A stretch of DNA of 64,000 nucleotides from positions 1,364,001 to 1,428,000 of the forward strand of contig CP110630.1 in NCBI GenBank assembly GCA_026210745.1. The letters run 5' to 3'. Of this stretch, positions 32,910-43,770 are shown one piece after another. Position 1 is the first letter of the stretch. Each line of letters begins with the position of its first letter. The DNA is from Exobasidium rhododendri. Taxonomy: Eukaryota; Basidiomycota; Exobasidiomycetes; Exobasidiales; Exobasidiaceae. Made by a program: the position numbers and the translations under genes. The notes beneath the pieces were generated by a model. The model was not told the origin of the DNA and did not search any database. It saw nothing but the letters and a program-made list of their open reading frames with translations.

Positions 32910-33121
32910 CTATAGCTGAAGTGCGAAATGGAAGGAGAAGCAAACTCACTTTGCCATCTGTACAACTCGCAATGTGGAGGAAAGTTCGTGTTGTGTTGGA
33001 AGCTGTTCTGGTGTGAGAAAGCCCACCCAGGCTAGTCAGAGTCAGGCCGGAATTTGCTCTCTACGCGCGGGGTACGGGAAACCTATGACAGGCTGGATCG
33101 CGGACCAACGAGTTCAGCAGT

Positions 33122-33132
33122 GGGGGGGGGGG
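33122..33132. repeat. Homopolymer G11
   Basis: Run of eleven guanines, 70 bp upstream of the alpha/beta hydrolase start. Length may be uncertain in the assembly. Confidence 0.8.
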
Positions 33133-33201
33133 TTCTTCCTTCTTTGTGGGACAGCATCGCCAAAGAAGTAAATAATAGCAGGTCTACGCTCCTTCCGCAA
33201 C

Positions 33202-34566
33202 ATGACAAGTGCTGTCCTCCACTGTGCCAAAGGAGTTGCGGCTGTCTCGCTGACACTTGGCAATACCTTTGTCATGACACCAATGTGGGTCTGGGTAATA
33301 CTATCTCATAAGAAAGCTTCAAAAGGGGAGCCTAATGGTCTTCAAAGGTATCTGACCTTGTTTGCTCGGGGTTTCATGTACTGGATGGCAGTCTGTGGTG
33401 CTCAGCCAGCGCTGAACACTCGTACTCCCAGTAAGTTGAGAGACTGGATATTGTGCAGGAAATTCACTTGGATTGCACCGGCGTCCACCACATTGAACGG
33501 AAAGAAGGAATCCTTTGACTCTTCGGCAATGCCTGTGGCCTTGAAGCCCTCAGAAGCTAGGAAGAGGACGGCGGGGCTGTGGTACTTCAATCCTGCAGAG
33601 CCAGCGCCTCGTATGCCACTCAAAACCACTCGACGCAGTCCAGTAGTGCTCTACTTCCGTGAGTCGGCAATTAGGACTTCGCGCACATCTACCTTACCAA
33701 TGTTCATCGTCCTTTTCCCTATCAGATGGAGGTGCTTATATCACACTGGAAGCTGGTGACATCTTTATGGGCTTAACGCTTGCTCGAATGCAGGCGAAAT
33801 ATGCCAAGGTAGATGTATTGTCCATCAATTATCGACTAGCACCTCAGGCAAAGCACCCAACGCAGCTCTTTGAAGCTTTCTCATCGTGGCTATATCTACG
33901 CTCACTGGGCTACCAGAACATCATTCTCGGTGGTGATTCTGCAGGAGCAAATATAGCCTTGACGCTCTGGCGATATCTTAAGGAGGTCACCGACGCATCA
34001 GATACAATCTGTGGTCTAATACTTCATTCTCCCTGGCTTGATTTCGATTCTTTCAAGGGAGAAGCGTTCCTCAGTCGAAGCCCACAATGTTCATTGACGA
34101 GAACGTACCCTGAGACCGGTCTAAAAGCTCTACAGACGAAAGATGAGCCATCACCCCGAGATCCTTGGCTGAGTCCGTTGTCATGGAGCCAAGATACTCT
34201 ACAAGCTCTTCCGCCGTTGTTTGTTTCCAACGGAGGATCAGGTACGTGAGGAGGTTCTACTTGACACTGCCCGAAGAATACTAATGTGGTCTTCTCTTGC
34301 AGAAACTCTTCTAGATGAAGGAGAAAGATTTGTGCGGCTTGCCAAGCAACAAGGTGTCAAGGTTGAGCATTATGTGGCGGTAAGTCGGAGGTTCTGACAC
34401 TGCTAATCGTGATCCGCTGCTCATTATCGAAGCTCCCATTCGCATCTGCTAGGAAGGACACCCCCACGACTTTGCAGCAATGTTCTGGTTTGCGCCAAGT
34501 ATCAGAAAGCTCTTTTCTCGAGTCGGTGCTTGGACGGAGACGGTGAAGGCAACAGCTCAGTTGTGA
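33202..34566 (+). CDS. Alpha/beta hydrolase (hormone-sensitive lipase type)
   Basis: Four exons: 33202-33658, 33726-34241, 34303-34379 and 34453-34566, giving 387 aa. The first splice completes the oxyanion HGGA motif (H153, in FHGGAYITLEAGD). NYRLAPQAKHPTQL follows, and the nucleophile elbow GGDSAGANIAL has Ser224. The catalytic His lies in EGHPHDF (about 353). This is the alpha/beta hydrolase-3 / HSL group of esterases. An N-terminal hydrophobic stretch (MTPMWVWVI) could be a membrane anchor. The substrate is unknown; in fungi such enzymes often act on steryl esters or acylated metabolites. Confidence 0.88.
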
Positions 34567-34978
34567 CGGCGAGCATCCTTCCCGTTTAAGAATTCCTGCA
34601 ATGATCTGGTTGCGTAATACTTCTTTTCCCCGTTGAATGCTTGTATCAAGTGTCCATGGTCTTGATGCGCAACACCGATGAAAGATCTTGCGTGATCGTG
34701 TCCTCAGTTGAAAAGGGGCATCATCTCAGAGGGTTTACATTTCTTGTAACATCCACACCGCTTACACAAATAGCATGTGGTAACAGAGGTATCTTGCGTT
34801 GCGGCAGTCAAGGCCGTCACCATCACCGCTGTCCTCACACGGACGAGCGAGCGCGTCACGTGTTGCACTCTTCTCGCGGCCGAGAGGATCTGAGCGGTGC
34901 GTAGGTGGTATATTCAGGATGAAGTGTCATTGTACTACTACACCTTCCTTGACCAGAGCGATCCGTTCATAGACCAGC
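34567..34978. promoter_or_regulatory. NDUFA2 promoter region
   Basis: 412 bp between the hydrolase stop and NDUFA2. It contains CACGTG at 34857-34862, 117 bp upstream of the NDUFA2 ATG. No other gene is seen. Confidence 0.45.
34857..34862. promoter_or_regulatory. CACGTG E-box (NDUFA2 promoter)
   Basis: Context GCGTCACGTGTTG. Role inferred. Confidence 0.5.
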
Positions 34979-35466
34979 ATGGCCTCTACCGCCCTTACCA
35001 AGGCATTCCCAAGCACGCTCAAAGAAATACGCTTCCACCTGTGTCAATCAGGAGCAGCTAGTGCCGGTGCGAGGTGAGTCTCGATACTGGTGCACTGTCA
35101 CCTGCCCTCTTGATGAGGACACAGAGAGTGGTAAAAAGGCTAACATATTTCTCTCACTTACTTTGCCAGGCAATTCTTAGAGTCGTCTTACAAACCGATC
35201 AAGAAGTCAAATCCTAGCCTACCTTTCCTGGTCAGAGAGGCAGCAGGGACACCAGCTAGAGTCTTTGCACGATTCGGTGCGTTACGATATGCGACATTGC
35301 TTCAGACAAGGGAATCTGACATTCCACAAATACACGTTCGACAACTTTCACTGATCCTTATCTTTCCTCCTTCGCAGAGAGAGGAGTCGAAAAACACGCT
35401 GAGCTGGACGGCCTTTCAGCGCAAGAGGTGGAGAAGAAGATGGCTGATATCATTGGCGGAAGGTAA
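34979..35466 (+). CDS. NDUFA2: Complex I B8 subunit NDUFA2
   Basis: Three exons: 34979-35073, 35170-35276 and 35378-35466, giving 96 aa. The sequence follows the CI-B8 thioredoxin-like fold: TLKEIRFHLCQSGAASAGAR, QFLESSYKPIKKSNP, LVREAAGTPARVFARFE and a C-terminal helix LSAQEVEKKMADIIGG. B8 is a peripheral accessory subunit of the matrix arm of complex I. Its length is exactly the family norm. The same fold occurs in mL43 within this window. Confidence 0.95.
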
Positions 35467-35698
35467 TCAGGCGGTGATGGTTCCTGCATTCACTTCAAGC
35501 TAAGGGCTTGGACCCGGATTACTTCCAGTGTTCGGTAGACTGGTTTCTATCTTACAATTGTGCTACAATACAAGGCATGAAATAAGAAAGGGCTTTAAAC
35601 AGGAAGATGGCGTTAGGAGATGAGCTGTACGGTAGCAAGTGCAGTGAGGGTGGGAAAAGGTTGCTAGACACGGAGGAGTAATGCCGAACAGAGGCTAT

Positions 35699-36810
35699 TT
35701 AGCTTTTGGTTATCATGGGGTTGGGTAGCTGCTCCAGATTCCAGTATCGCCTTTCCAGTCGATGGTTGATGCACAGATTGTGAAGAGAAGGCATCTCGAT
35801 CCACATTTCAAAATCCTTCACCAGATCCAGCGGTTCGCCTAACGCTTCTGGTACACGTCCGCCTTCGATTCCTTCGTCCGACGATACAGAGCACAACGAC
35901 ATGTCAGATCTTTGACGACGAATCGCTCGATCGGTACGCTTCCATTTTTGAGATTCTCTTTCAGCAGCGGCAAGCTTTTCCAGGAGTTGCCGGTTGGTGT
36001 ACTGGCAGTGGATTGGGTCACTATTCAAAGTAGGTGCAGACACGAGATGGGAATGGACTTCTTCTTCTCCCAAATTGTACTCCTCATTCGTTGTACCGCT
36101 GTGAGCTGCACAGCTGCAATAAGCTGGTGGATCGCTGAGCGTTCCAGACTGTTCAGCCTCGTATACCGGAGCAGTTGAGGTGGTGATATGTCGAAGGGTC
36201 TCGAAGCTGCAAAAAATTTGGTGAGGCGACGAAAAAGACTTAGTGTCGGCTTCTATAGCTGAGATCATCGCTCTGCTGCTACTCACGTAAATACTGTAAC
36301 TCTTCTGAGAGCTTTGATGTCTTCGATCCGGTAGTTGATATGCCGAAGAGCTCCATGGAAGTTGAAAAGGCTGTCCTTTCTTGGAAGGGAAGTGTAATGG
36401 AGATATTGAGATCTTTCCATCTCTAAGCTCAATCTCCACACCTTCTCGTTCCGTAGTAGTGTTTGTAGCCAAGCCCACATCATCGACTCCATCAGTCGCT
36501 CCCCCAAGCGAAGTGTGACGAATCGCAGCCTTCGATTGAGCTCGTTCTTACACAATTCCAATCTTTCAGATTCTTCCGATATGGTCGGATCGATATTGGA
36601 AGTTGAGAGCATCTCATAGTAGACCACTACATCAATCAGAAGTTGCTGAACAATGGAGACAATGTCGTCTGGGCATGGAAGTGATATGTCCTTTGACACC
36701 AAGGAGTGGAGGTGGATGAAAGCTGTTTTGGGTGGGTAGAGCGGATCGCTGGCAATGAAGTCAACGTCGAGGCAGGTATTGGAAGGAGAGGGAAAGCGAG
36801 GTGGAAGCAT
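35699..36810 (-). CDS. Hypothetical fungal protein
   Basis: Two exons, 36810-36287 and 36206-35699, giving 343 aa. The junction is supported by a GTGAGT donor, a TTTGCAG acceptor and phase agreement (RRVTVFT to FETLRH). The N-terminal half is helical: DDIVSIVQQLLIDVVVYYEM, NELNRRLRFVTLRLGERLME, MMWAWLQTLLR. The second half carries a Cys/His patch (AYCSCAAH), then an acidic stretch and a helix (LLEKLAAAERESQKWKR). There is no signal peptide and no domain I recognise. Codon style matches its neighbours, so it looks like a real gene. Confidence 0.6.
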
Positions 36811-39020
36811 AATGATGCGGACAAGGGTAATTCGCTGATCAGTTAGAGAGGTAGAAAGAGAACGATGAGAACGAAGAGGGGAGGGTAAGTAAGGGTTCCT
36901 AATTGGAGATTGAAAGGAAGAATATGCCCTATATATGCGGTTGAGTGTGTCAGAATGCCATCATCAGCATCATCAGCATCATCGAGCAAAGCCTGGTTAA
37001 ATCTGGGATCCCCTCATAAACACACTCGAAATACTTTCGCTAATCTCCTTCGGTCTTAGACAGAGCCCTTTGTCCTCTGCCATAGCCTCCAGCTCCTTCC
37101 TTGGTACACAGCATCGTGAGTAGAGAGGCGATTGCGCAACCCGTAGACAATGCAAATTGGTCCAAGCGTCGAGGTATGAGGGGACTCAGAACTTCTTAAG
37201 AAACGGACTTTGTTTTCTTTTTTTGGTCATCCTCACTACTCTATTTTTCCATGCCGTGTTTGGGCCTCACGGGAAAAAACTGGAAGGACGATATTAGCAC
37301 TGAAGGTATTGGTATGTCGTTCCTGCTTTCCCACGTCTAAGCACAGGGGGGGTCAGAGGGCTGGCTCGAAGCCGACTGTTATCATAGCAAGACTATGTCC
37401 AGATGTCACCACGACTAGCAATACAACGAAGGGCAAGCAAGAAGTTGTGAAGTCATAACAATGGCTTTGACCGCTTTCGAAGACCGAACGAGAGCCAGGA
37501 ATTTGCAACAACGCACACTCTCCCTCGTAATGTAGTATTGACAATTGTAAGACAATCCTCGGCACTCCCTGCCTTCCCAGTCACAAATCGGGAACGCGAT
37601 TACTTGGACACCCATCAGAAGTCTAATTGGGAGAGTGCTTGGACCGCCTTCTCTCACTTCTATGTTTTTGTTCTTCCTTGCGAATCCGATACAACAATGT
37701 GAAAGTCACAATGGTGCTCTTGGAGAATAATTGCAAGGCATGCGTCAGGGGTGTTTAGCTACACTTGTTTTGCACGATGTGAGCCAGCTTTCATCTCTTT
37801 CCTTGCAATGTAAAGACTTTAGGAGCTTAGCCTGTAGGGCACCTAGTCATCACCTCCCCCCCCGCTACAAGTACTTTCAATACACCTTGTCTCGAAGTAC
37901 AGTAATAGAACCGTTGAGCAGAACGCATGGTGAATACTCCCACACTAGCGTAATCAGGCTTTCATTATACGACAAGCTGGGACTTCCACAAAATGCGAGT
38001 GCTAGTGGTCTTTGGATTGCTTCGTAGCAGCATTGAGCGTAAATCTTTGAGATAAATTCCGAAGACAGCATCTTAATAAAGCTATATCTTAGTCGCACTG
38101 TACACCTTCATCTACCATAGCAGGTCCTATACGGATCTCCGGTGCATGACAGGTAGATGGATGTCAGACAATGAAGAAGGAGGCGGTGCCCGACTGTGGG
38201 AAGAAAGAAGAATGAAGAGAAGATGGCAAATGGGATCCCGACTCGTGGCAATCCTGCTCATTTGCAGCACGCCATGAGGCGACCTCGCCAGGCTAGTGAG
38301 ACCCTCGAGACAATCAGCTGGCAATGACCCCGCATGGAAAGCTTGCCGTGAGAAAGCCAGGCTGCCAAGAGCGAAGGACCAGAAACTGAAATGGCCCGCC
38401 TACTACGTTCAGTGAAGAATGGTCGATTTAGGTTTAGCCACGCGGATGAAAAAAAGGGCCCTAGAAGATTCCCGCAAACAAGAGGTGGACTAGCGCTGTC
38501 ATGTACAGTAACTGGCCACCACCAGCGAGCTTGCCAAGGCTGTTCAGTAGCGGGCGCACAAACCAGGGCGGATTGAAGTGCCTGTATCTGTCCCGGCTGA
38601 GTATTCCTTTTTCTTTCTATTTGATATCCATTATCCGTATCTCCAATTTCCAATTTTTACTTGCCTTTTCTCAAGCGGCACAATTCAATTAAAGTGTGAT
38701 CCTGATGTTGTTAATCCCGTTCCTTGGCCCTTGTCATTTTGCACCTCGCGGCTTCTAAACCCTGTCGTTGACATCTCTCTCTTTTCTCCAGAAGAGCGTG
38801 ACCTTACTTCCACCACATTTGCTCTTCCGAATTGTGTCGCCCTTGCTTTGCTCTTGTTCCTCCCACTCACCTCAGCTCGACGCAATCTTCGTCTCGCTCT
38901 TTAGCCGGTCTCGAAAAAGTCTCTCTTACTTCAGGACACGCTGCTTAAAATTCTACCACGCCCTTTGCAAGAGGGAGGCTGATCGCCAAAGAGTCCGACA
39001 CATACAGACAAGAGGTCAAA
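36811..39020. other. 2.2 kb gene-poor region
   Basis: The region lies between the divergent starts of the hypothetical gene and the acetyltransferase-Mss4 gene. It holds only short uncorrelated open frames. Near 36929 is a TATATA patch and at 36959-36983 a CATCAG-type repeat. From about 38,580 onward the plus strand is pyrimidine-rich, as in a long 5' UTR or promoter of the downstream gene. No tRNA, rRNA, transposon or convincing exon was found by eye. A non-coding RNA cannot be excluded. Confidence 0.45.
36959..36983. repeat. CATCAG-type microsatellite
   Basis: Imperfect repeat CATCATCAG in about three units, upstream of the hypothetical gene at 36810. Confidence 0.7.
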
Positions 39021-41260
39021 ATGAACCCACTTCCGTTCTTTCCTCCGCCATCACGAGCGCTATCACGTTTGAACGACAAGCCGCCGCCCTCTTCTTCCCT
39101 TTCAAGGACATCCACCCACAGCAACCGAAGCCTGTCCCAAATGTCACGGGGGTTGTCGAGTCGCAGTACTGCCACTTCATCCAGCGATAGCGCAACCTCG
39201 CAAGTGAACAATTCCTCAACCAACACGTCGAGCAACAACTCCAACAGCGAACGGCCTCAATCTCGAAAAAGGACCACCTCAGGAACGCCAAATGCAGATG
39301 GAAGCCGAAGTCCTATCTCGTCAGAAGGTCCATTCAGTCACTTGAACATGAGTCCACCGGCTTCTAGTCGTCCAACGTCCAGCGGTACTAGCACACCTGC
39401 CACGACAGGAGGAAGGCTTGGTACTCGACTGCCTCCCGGTCTGCACTTTGACCTGGTCCGTCCTAACGAGGTATCGATAGCGCACAGAATGGAGGTCGCA
39501 GGCTATTCCCAGGAGGATGCCGCAAGTCTGGAGACCCTACGATACCGACAGAAGGCTGCCCCTCACCTCTTTCTGGGTGCCTTCATTGCCATGCCTCCAC
39601 CGAAAGTCTCGGGTCCATTGACCATGGCTGGGATCCCACAGCGAAAATTGATTGCGTACGCTTGCGGTACAGCAGCCTCCGCCCTCTCTGCTCGATCACT
39701 GAAAGTGCACACTGACGATGAGCATTCTTGGCTGGTTTGCCTACACAGTGTCTGCGTCGCACCAGAGTATCAACGGAAAGGGTTGGCACTAAAGCTGATC
39801 GAAGAATACATGACTCGGCTTCGAAAGGTGGAAGAAGGGGACAACAAGAAGCATTATGAGTGTGTGGCTCTTTTAGTTCACGAGGAATTGGTTGCCCTGT
39901 ATGCAAAGGCCGGATTCAAGATGCTGGGAGTCAGTCATGTCAACTGGGGAAGCGGTGGTTGGTTTGAAATGAGAAGGTACATCTCCACGAAAGAAGGAAC
40001 AAAGCAGGGAAACACAAAGAAGGAAGTCACCTCGAGTGAAACCGCATCTTCTTCCGACATGGAAGACAATTCAACACCAGCAATGATCTCTTCTCTGACT
40101 CTCAATTCGGCAACAGACGACTCCACTAGCTACCTGGCCTCTAAGCTTGCCGCTTTGACCACTTCGTCTTCCACACAAGAAGCTTTGCAAATCGTGGAGG
40201 AACCTGCGATAAAAGATGCTACTCTTTCTGACAATGGCCTGAAAGGCGCGCCGACCAATATCACTTCTACACAAGTCCTAGAGGCTCTTAAGAAGCAAGG
40301 CTCTACTCAAACGACAAGCAATGGCGGGTCGAGAAATCCGGGAACGGCCTACTCCACAATTATGGGTCAAACAATGGCAGCAAAGACGGCGGTAGAAGAT
40401 GCCTTCTTTGCTTTGGAAGCTAGATTGGTTGATCGGGAAAGTGGGACGAATCTGGCTGAAATATATTGTCCAAGAGAGGAATGTGCTTGTCTGCTCCTAC
40501 GAGTGAAAGAATCGGATTGGGAGGTAGCAGAGTTGGGACCGGTGAGTGACGGGAAGATGGCGATAGGTGCAGAAGGGACCACAATAGCGTTTGAGAACGG
40601 CCCCTAAGAATTCTCTATCATTCTCTCTCTCTGTAGCTCGCCTCGGCGAACCTAACTCTCCCGAATAGTCCTTCGCCGCCTTCTGCTGCCGCACCGCCAC
40701 CACCAAAGTCGCTTGATCGAGTCCGCGGTGCCTTGGCATCGACAGGGTCAAATCAGATCTCGACACCTGTGCAAGCCTTTTGGTGCGTCTATTCTCCGAT
40801 GGCGTTTGAGAACATTGGCTTCTCCAAAGATGACGACTGGACACCACCGATCTCGATGAAGTCGCCTCAGATGAATGCAAATGATCATGACGGTAGTGGA
40901 AAGCAGACTCCAGAGAGGAAGAAACCTACCAAGCGCGGCTCGCTTTTCCGATATCCTTCAGAAAAGAGAAAGGAAAAGGAAGGCAAAGAAAAGCAATTAT
41001 CAATGAGCAGCACAGAAGCAAGCAGTCCCGTCGCGGCTTCCGAATCCGTCAAGGTCAAGTATTTGCTATGTGCCGACTGCGATTGTGGGCCCCTTGGGTA
41101 CACCGTTCTACCACCGTCCCTACAAGATGGAAAATTTGCCCAAGAGGTTGGCAAAACGCTGGAAGGACAGCACAAACCCAGTCAAGGAGCAGCATTGCAA
41201 GAACCACCTGTGTATTTGATTGCAGCTGATCGAGTGCGTTATCGCTTCATCAAGAATTGA
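39021..41260 (+). CDS. GNAT N-acetyltransferase fused to Mss4/Dss4 domain
   Basis: Two exons, 39021-40541 and 40637-41260, giving 714 aa; the phase-0 intron lies inside the second domain. Residues 1-140 are Ser/Thr-rich and disordered. Residues about 145-320 are a GNAT fold of the arylalkylamine/polyamine acetyltransferase type, with CVAPEYQRKGLALKLIEEYM as the acetyl-CoA loop and YAKAGFKMLGVS. Residues about 455-714 resemble Mss4/Dss4: YCPREECACLLL, FWCVYSPMAFENIGFSK and LLCADCDCGPLGYT supply the two zinc Cys pairs. Mss4/Dss4 proteins bind exocytic Rab GTPases as chaperones or weak exchange factors. Linkers are low-complexity. No stop or start signal separates the halves. Confidence 0.85.
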
Positions 41261-42059
41261 TCTGACGTTGCTGCTCGGCCATCTTTCCTCCATCTTAATG
41301 TACTGTAATGATTTTGCTTAATCTGTACTTTGGCCTAGAATGATAAGAAGCATCATCTTGCAAGAATTTGCGTGGGCAATCTCCTTATCTTTGGTGTGGA
41401 TGCGAGCAGGTGGGAGACATGGGGAGTGCGATCGTTGCATGCATTTGAGATGCTTCAACAGCGACTAAACCCCTCGCCAGCCGGACGCTCTTACCTGGTT
41501 TCGGTATCTCCCTTCCTTGTCACACGAAGCGGCAACGACCAATGACGCTACACTTTGGTTTATTTCGAGAAATGGCGCTAAAGGTATATGACCCGCCTGG
41601 CCTGTGCGCCTTTGGCTCTTAGATATGGATTTTGAAGTGAAAGTCTGCGAGCTGTATTGGATGAGATGCGGACATGTTGTCGCGGCAAACTAGACTTTGG
41701 CGCTTGTGAAACCTTTTTTAACCCGTCAAGATCTGAATGAAATAGCACATTACAAAATTGATGCGCGCATTATCTCTTGCATCGGCTGCACGACCCACAG
41801 TTAATCTGGTCGAGGAGAGGGAGAGGTGGGGGGAAAAGAGAGGTGACACTTGAATACTCCTCGCAAAGCTTCATTGTCCTAAAGTAAGAGCAGTGTCACT
41901 TCTTGGATCCTACGTCGCACTAGCTTTTCCTCCCCTTGCGCTCCCCCACTGCTTTCGATCAGGAGTGCAAAGAGGGTCAAAGCCGCTTCGCCATCTTACC
42001 TTTTCTCTTCCCCCTCCATTCATTCGACTCACCGCTCTGCCAATTATTCAATCAAAATC
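41261..42059. other. Intergenic, 799 bp
   Basis: Lies between two plus-strand genes. The last 200 bp are pyrimidine-rich (CCCCCTCC and TTTTCTCTTCC tracts) as in a 5' leader of the next gene. No gene recognised. Confidence 0.45.
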
Positions 42060-42968
42060 ATGGCCTCGCCCACGGCCATCCCACACTGCGAGACCTCTGC
42101 GCACCATCACTGTGATACACCCGCGCCCCTTGATCTATCGTCTAGCTTTTCACGATCACCTACCGGTACCTCGCCCAACCCTACCGTGTCACCAATCTAC
42201 ACTTCTGCTGGACGATCGGCTTTCTCACTACCAGGTCCAAACTCATCCTCCACGAGTCCTACCACTACATCATGGTACTCTGCAGGCTTTGCCAGCAATA
42301 GTCAACGAGTTCGATCTCCAACCACCACCTTTACAGCCCCCTCTGTGACACCCCAGCGAGACTACTTTACCGATTCAACTGGCAACATCTCCTCTACCAA
42401 CGCCCACTTTCGCAAGGCTAGCTTTGGTTCTGGTTCTCGATCTAGTTCAATCTCCAGCGCCGATCTGATGAATGAACCACTGACGCCGAGACCGGAAGGA
42501 CCTGTCACCGGAGTACCGCTAGGCAGAGTGCCATCACTTCCAATGGGATCCTCCTTCGATCAGATTAAAGGTCATCGCGGAAGTTGGGGTCCTAATTCTC
42601 ACAGTTCATGGAATGGACTGAATACTTTTCGAGGCAATGCCGTGAACCTAAGCTCGCCCCAACCTCAAAGTGGAGTGGATAATACTAGTGCAGCACTCTC
42701 GAATAAAGGAATGAGTGGGATCTTACGCAAGTTCAGCTTTGGGAGTGGTCAACAACCTCTCAAGGCGGATCTCGGCCAGACCGCCAACAGTCCGGCCATG
42801 CCTGCTCCCATTCTTACAGCGCAAAAATTGGGCGGAGCTGACGTAGCCGAGCCTGTCGAGATCATTGTACGAGGAAGGCAAGGTAGCCTTGGTGGGAATC
42901 CGTCACAGAAGAGACGACCAAGCCCGATGGGAGAACGATTGCTCATGGGCCATTTTAATGCACACTAA
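42060..42968 (+). CDS. Ser/Pro-rich protein with conserved C-terminal motif
   Basis: Single exon, 302 aa. It is mostly disordered, rich in Ser, Thr, Pro and Asn. A recurring RK-x-SFGSG box occurs twice (FRKASFGSG and RKFSFGSG), which fits kinase or 14-3-3 sites. The C-terminus is basic and ends RRPSPMGERLLMGHFNAH, a compact motif I recall from other basidiomycete proteins without assigned function. EPVEIIVRGRQGS precedes it. There is no transmembrane segment. Function unknown. An HCETSAHHHCD cluster at the N-terminus could bind metal but may be chance. Confidence 0.7.
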   Translation: MASPTAIPHCETSAHHHCDTPAPLDLSSSFSRSPTGTSPNPTVSPIYTSAGRSAFSLPGPNSSSTSPTTTSWYSAGFASNSQRVRSPTTTFTAPSVTPQRDYFTDSTGNISSTNAHFRKASFGSGSRSSSISSADLMNEPLTPRPEGPVTGVPLGRVPSLPMGSSFDQIKGHRGSWGPNSHSSWNGLNTFRGNAVNLSSPQPQSGVDNTSAALSNKGMSGILRKFSFGSGQQPLKADLGQTANSPAMPAPILTAQKLGGADVAEPVEIIVRGRQGSLGGNPSQKRRPSPMGERLLMGHFNAH

Positions 42969-43770
42969 AAGGAGTGCTTCTCACGACCAATCGACCAATT
43001 TGTCCTCTGCGGGACACCGGCTGTGGCTCCAGTAATGGGCACGACGCAATGATACAGCGCGGAAGCGACCACGGATATACTAGAACACTGTACTTTTTAC
43101 AACTTGTACAACAGGAGAGACGATGATACTCACCTTCCCAGGTGCGCTCCAACTCTACTTGCTCGCAGGATGATGAGATGCTCAGATAATTAATTACAAC
43201 AAGATCCTCACAAAAAGATCGTGGAAGTCCATCCTTCTTTTGCTCCCTCAATTACTTCCCTCTATTTCACGATGGCCTCGTCCTGAACTAATCGGACGGC
43301 CTGTACATATCTCCTAACAATATCTGTATTGGCTTGTACAATTCTAGCTAGAATTAACTTTGTAAAGCGACAGTGGAGGCATATTTTGTATCGCACTGTG
43401 CAGAAACTCCGGTCGTGCTCACGACGAGCAATCGAGAGACTGCAGCAGCTAATTTCCGAAATCATCACAAAGGTGTTGGAGGTGCTATGGGGAGGAGGGA
43501 TGCGCTATTAATCAAAAAATACGGCTTAAGGTTGCACACTTTTAAGGTGCGAAATTTCTCACTGTACCGCTTAGTGTGCTTCTTACCCCACCTCGATACT
43601 TAGGTCAAATGACGCGCGCATCTCTAAATTAGACGCGAAGAAGCGGGGAAGGTTGTAGCCGGGGAGCGGACGGAGAGGAAGTGTGTCGTGCGAGCCCTTC
43701 TCCACTCCTACACCAGCCAACGGCCATCACAGGAGCGTGAGGAAGTATACTGGCCCTCGCAAAGAAAAGA
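42969..43770. other. Intergenic, 802 bp
   Basis: Lies between two plus-strand genes. Only short open frames are present. No repeat, E-box or RNA gene recognised. Confidence 0.45.

Noticed and set aside
33122-33132. G11 run (and C10 at 25648, G9 at 47586) as functional elements
   Set aside because: Simple homopolymers in intergenic DNA, more likely polymerase-slippage sites or assembly uncertainty than signals.
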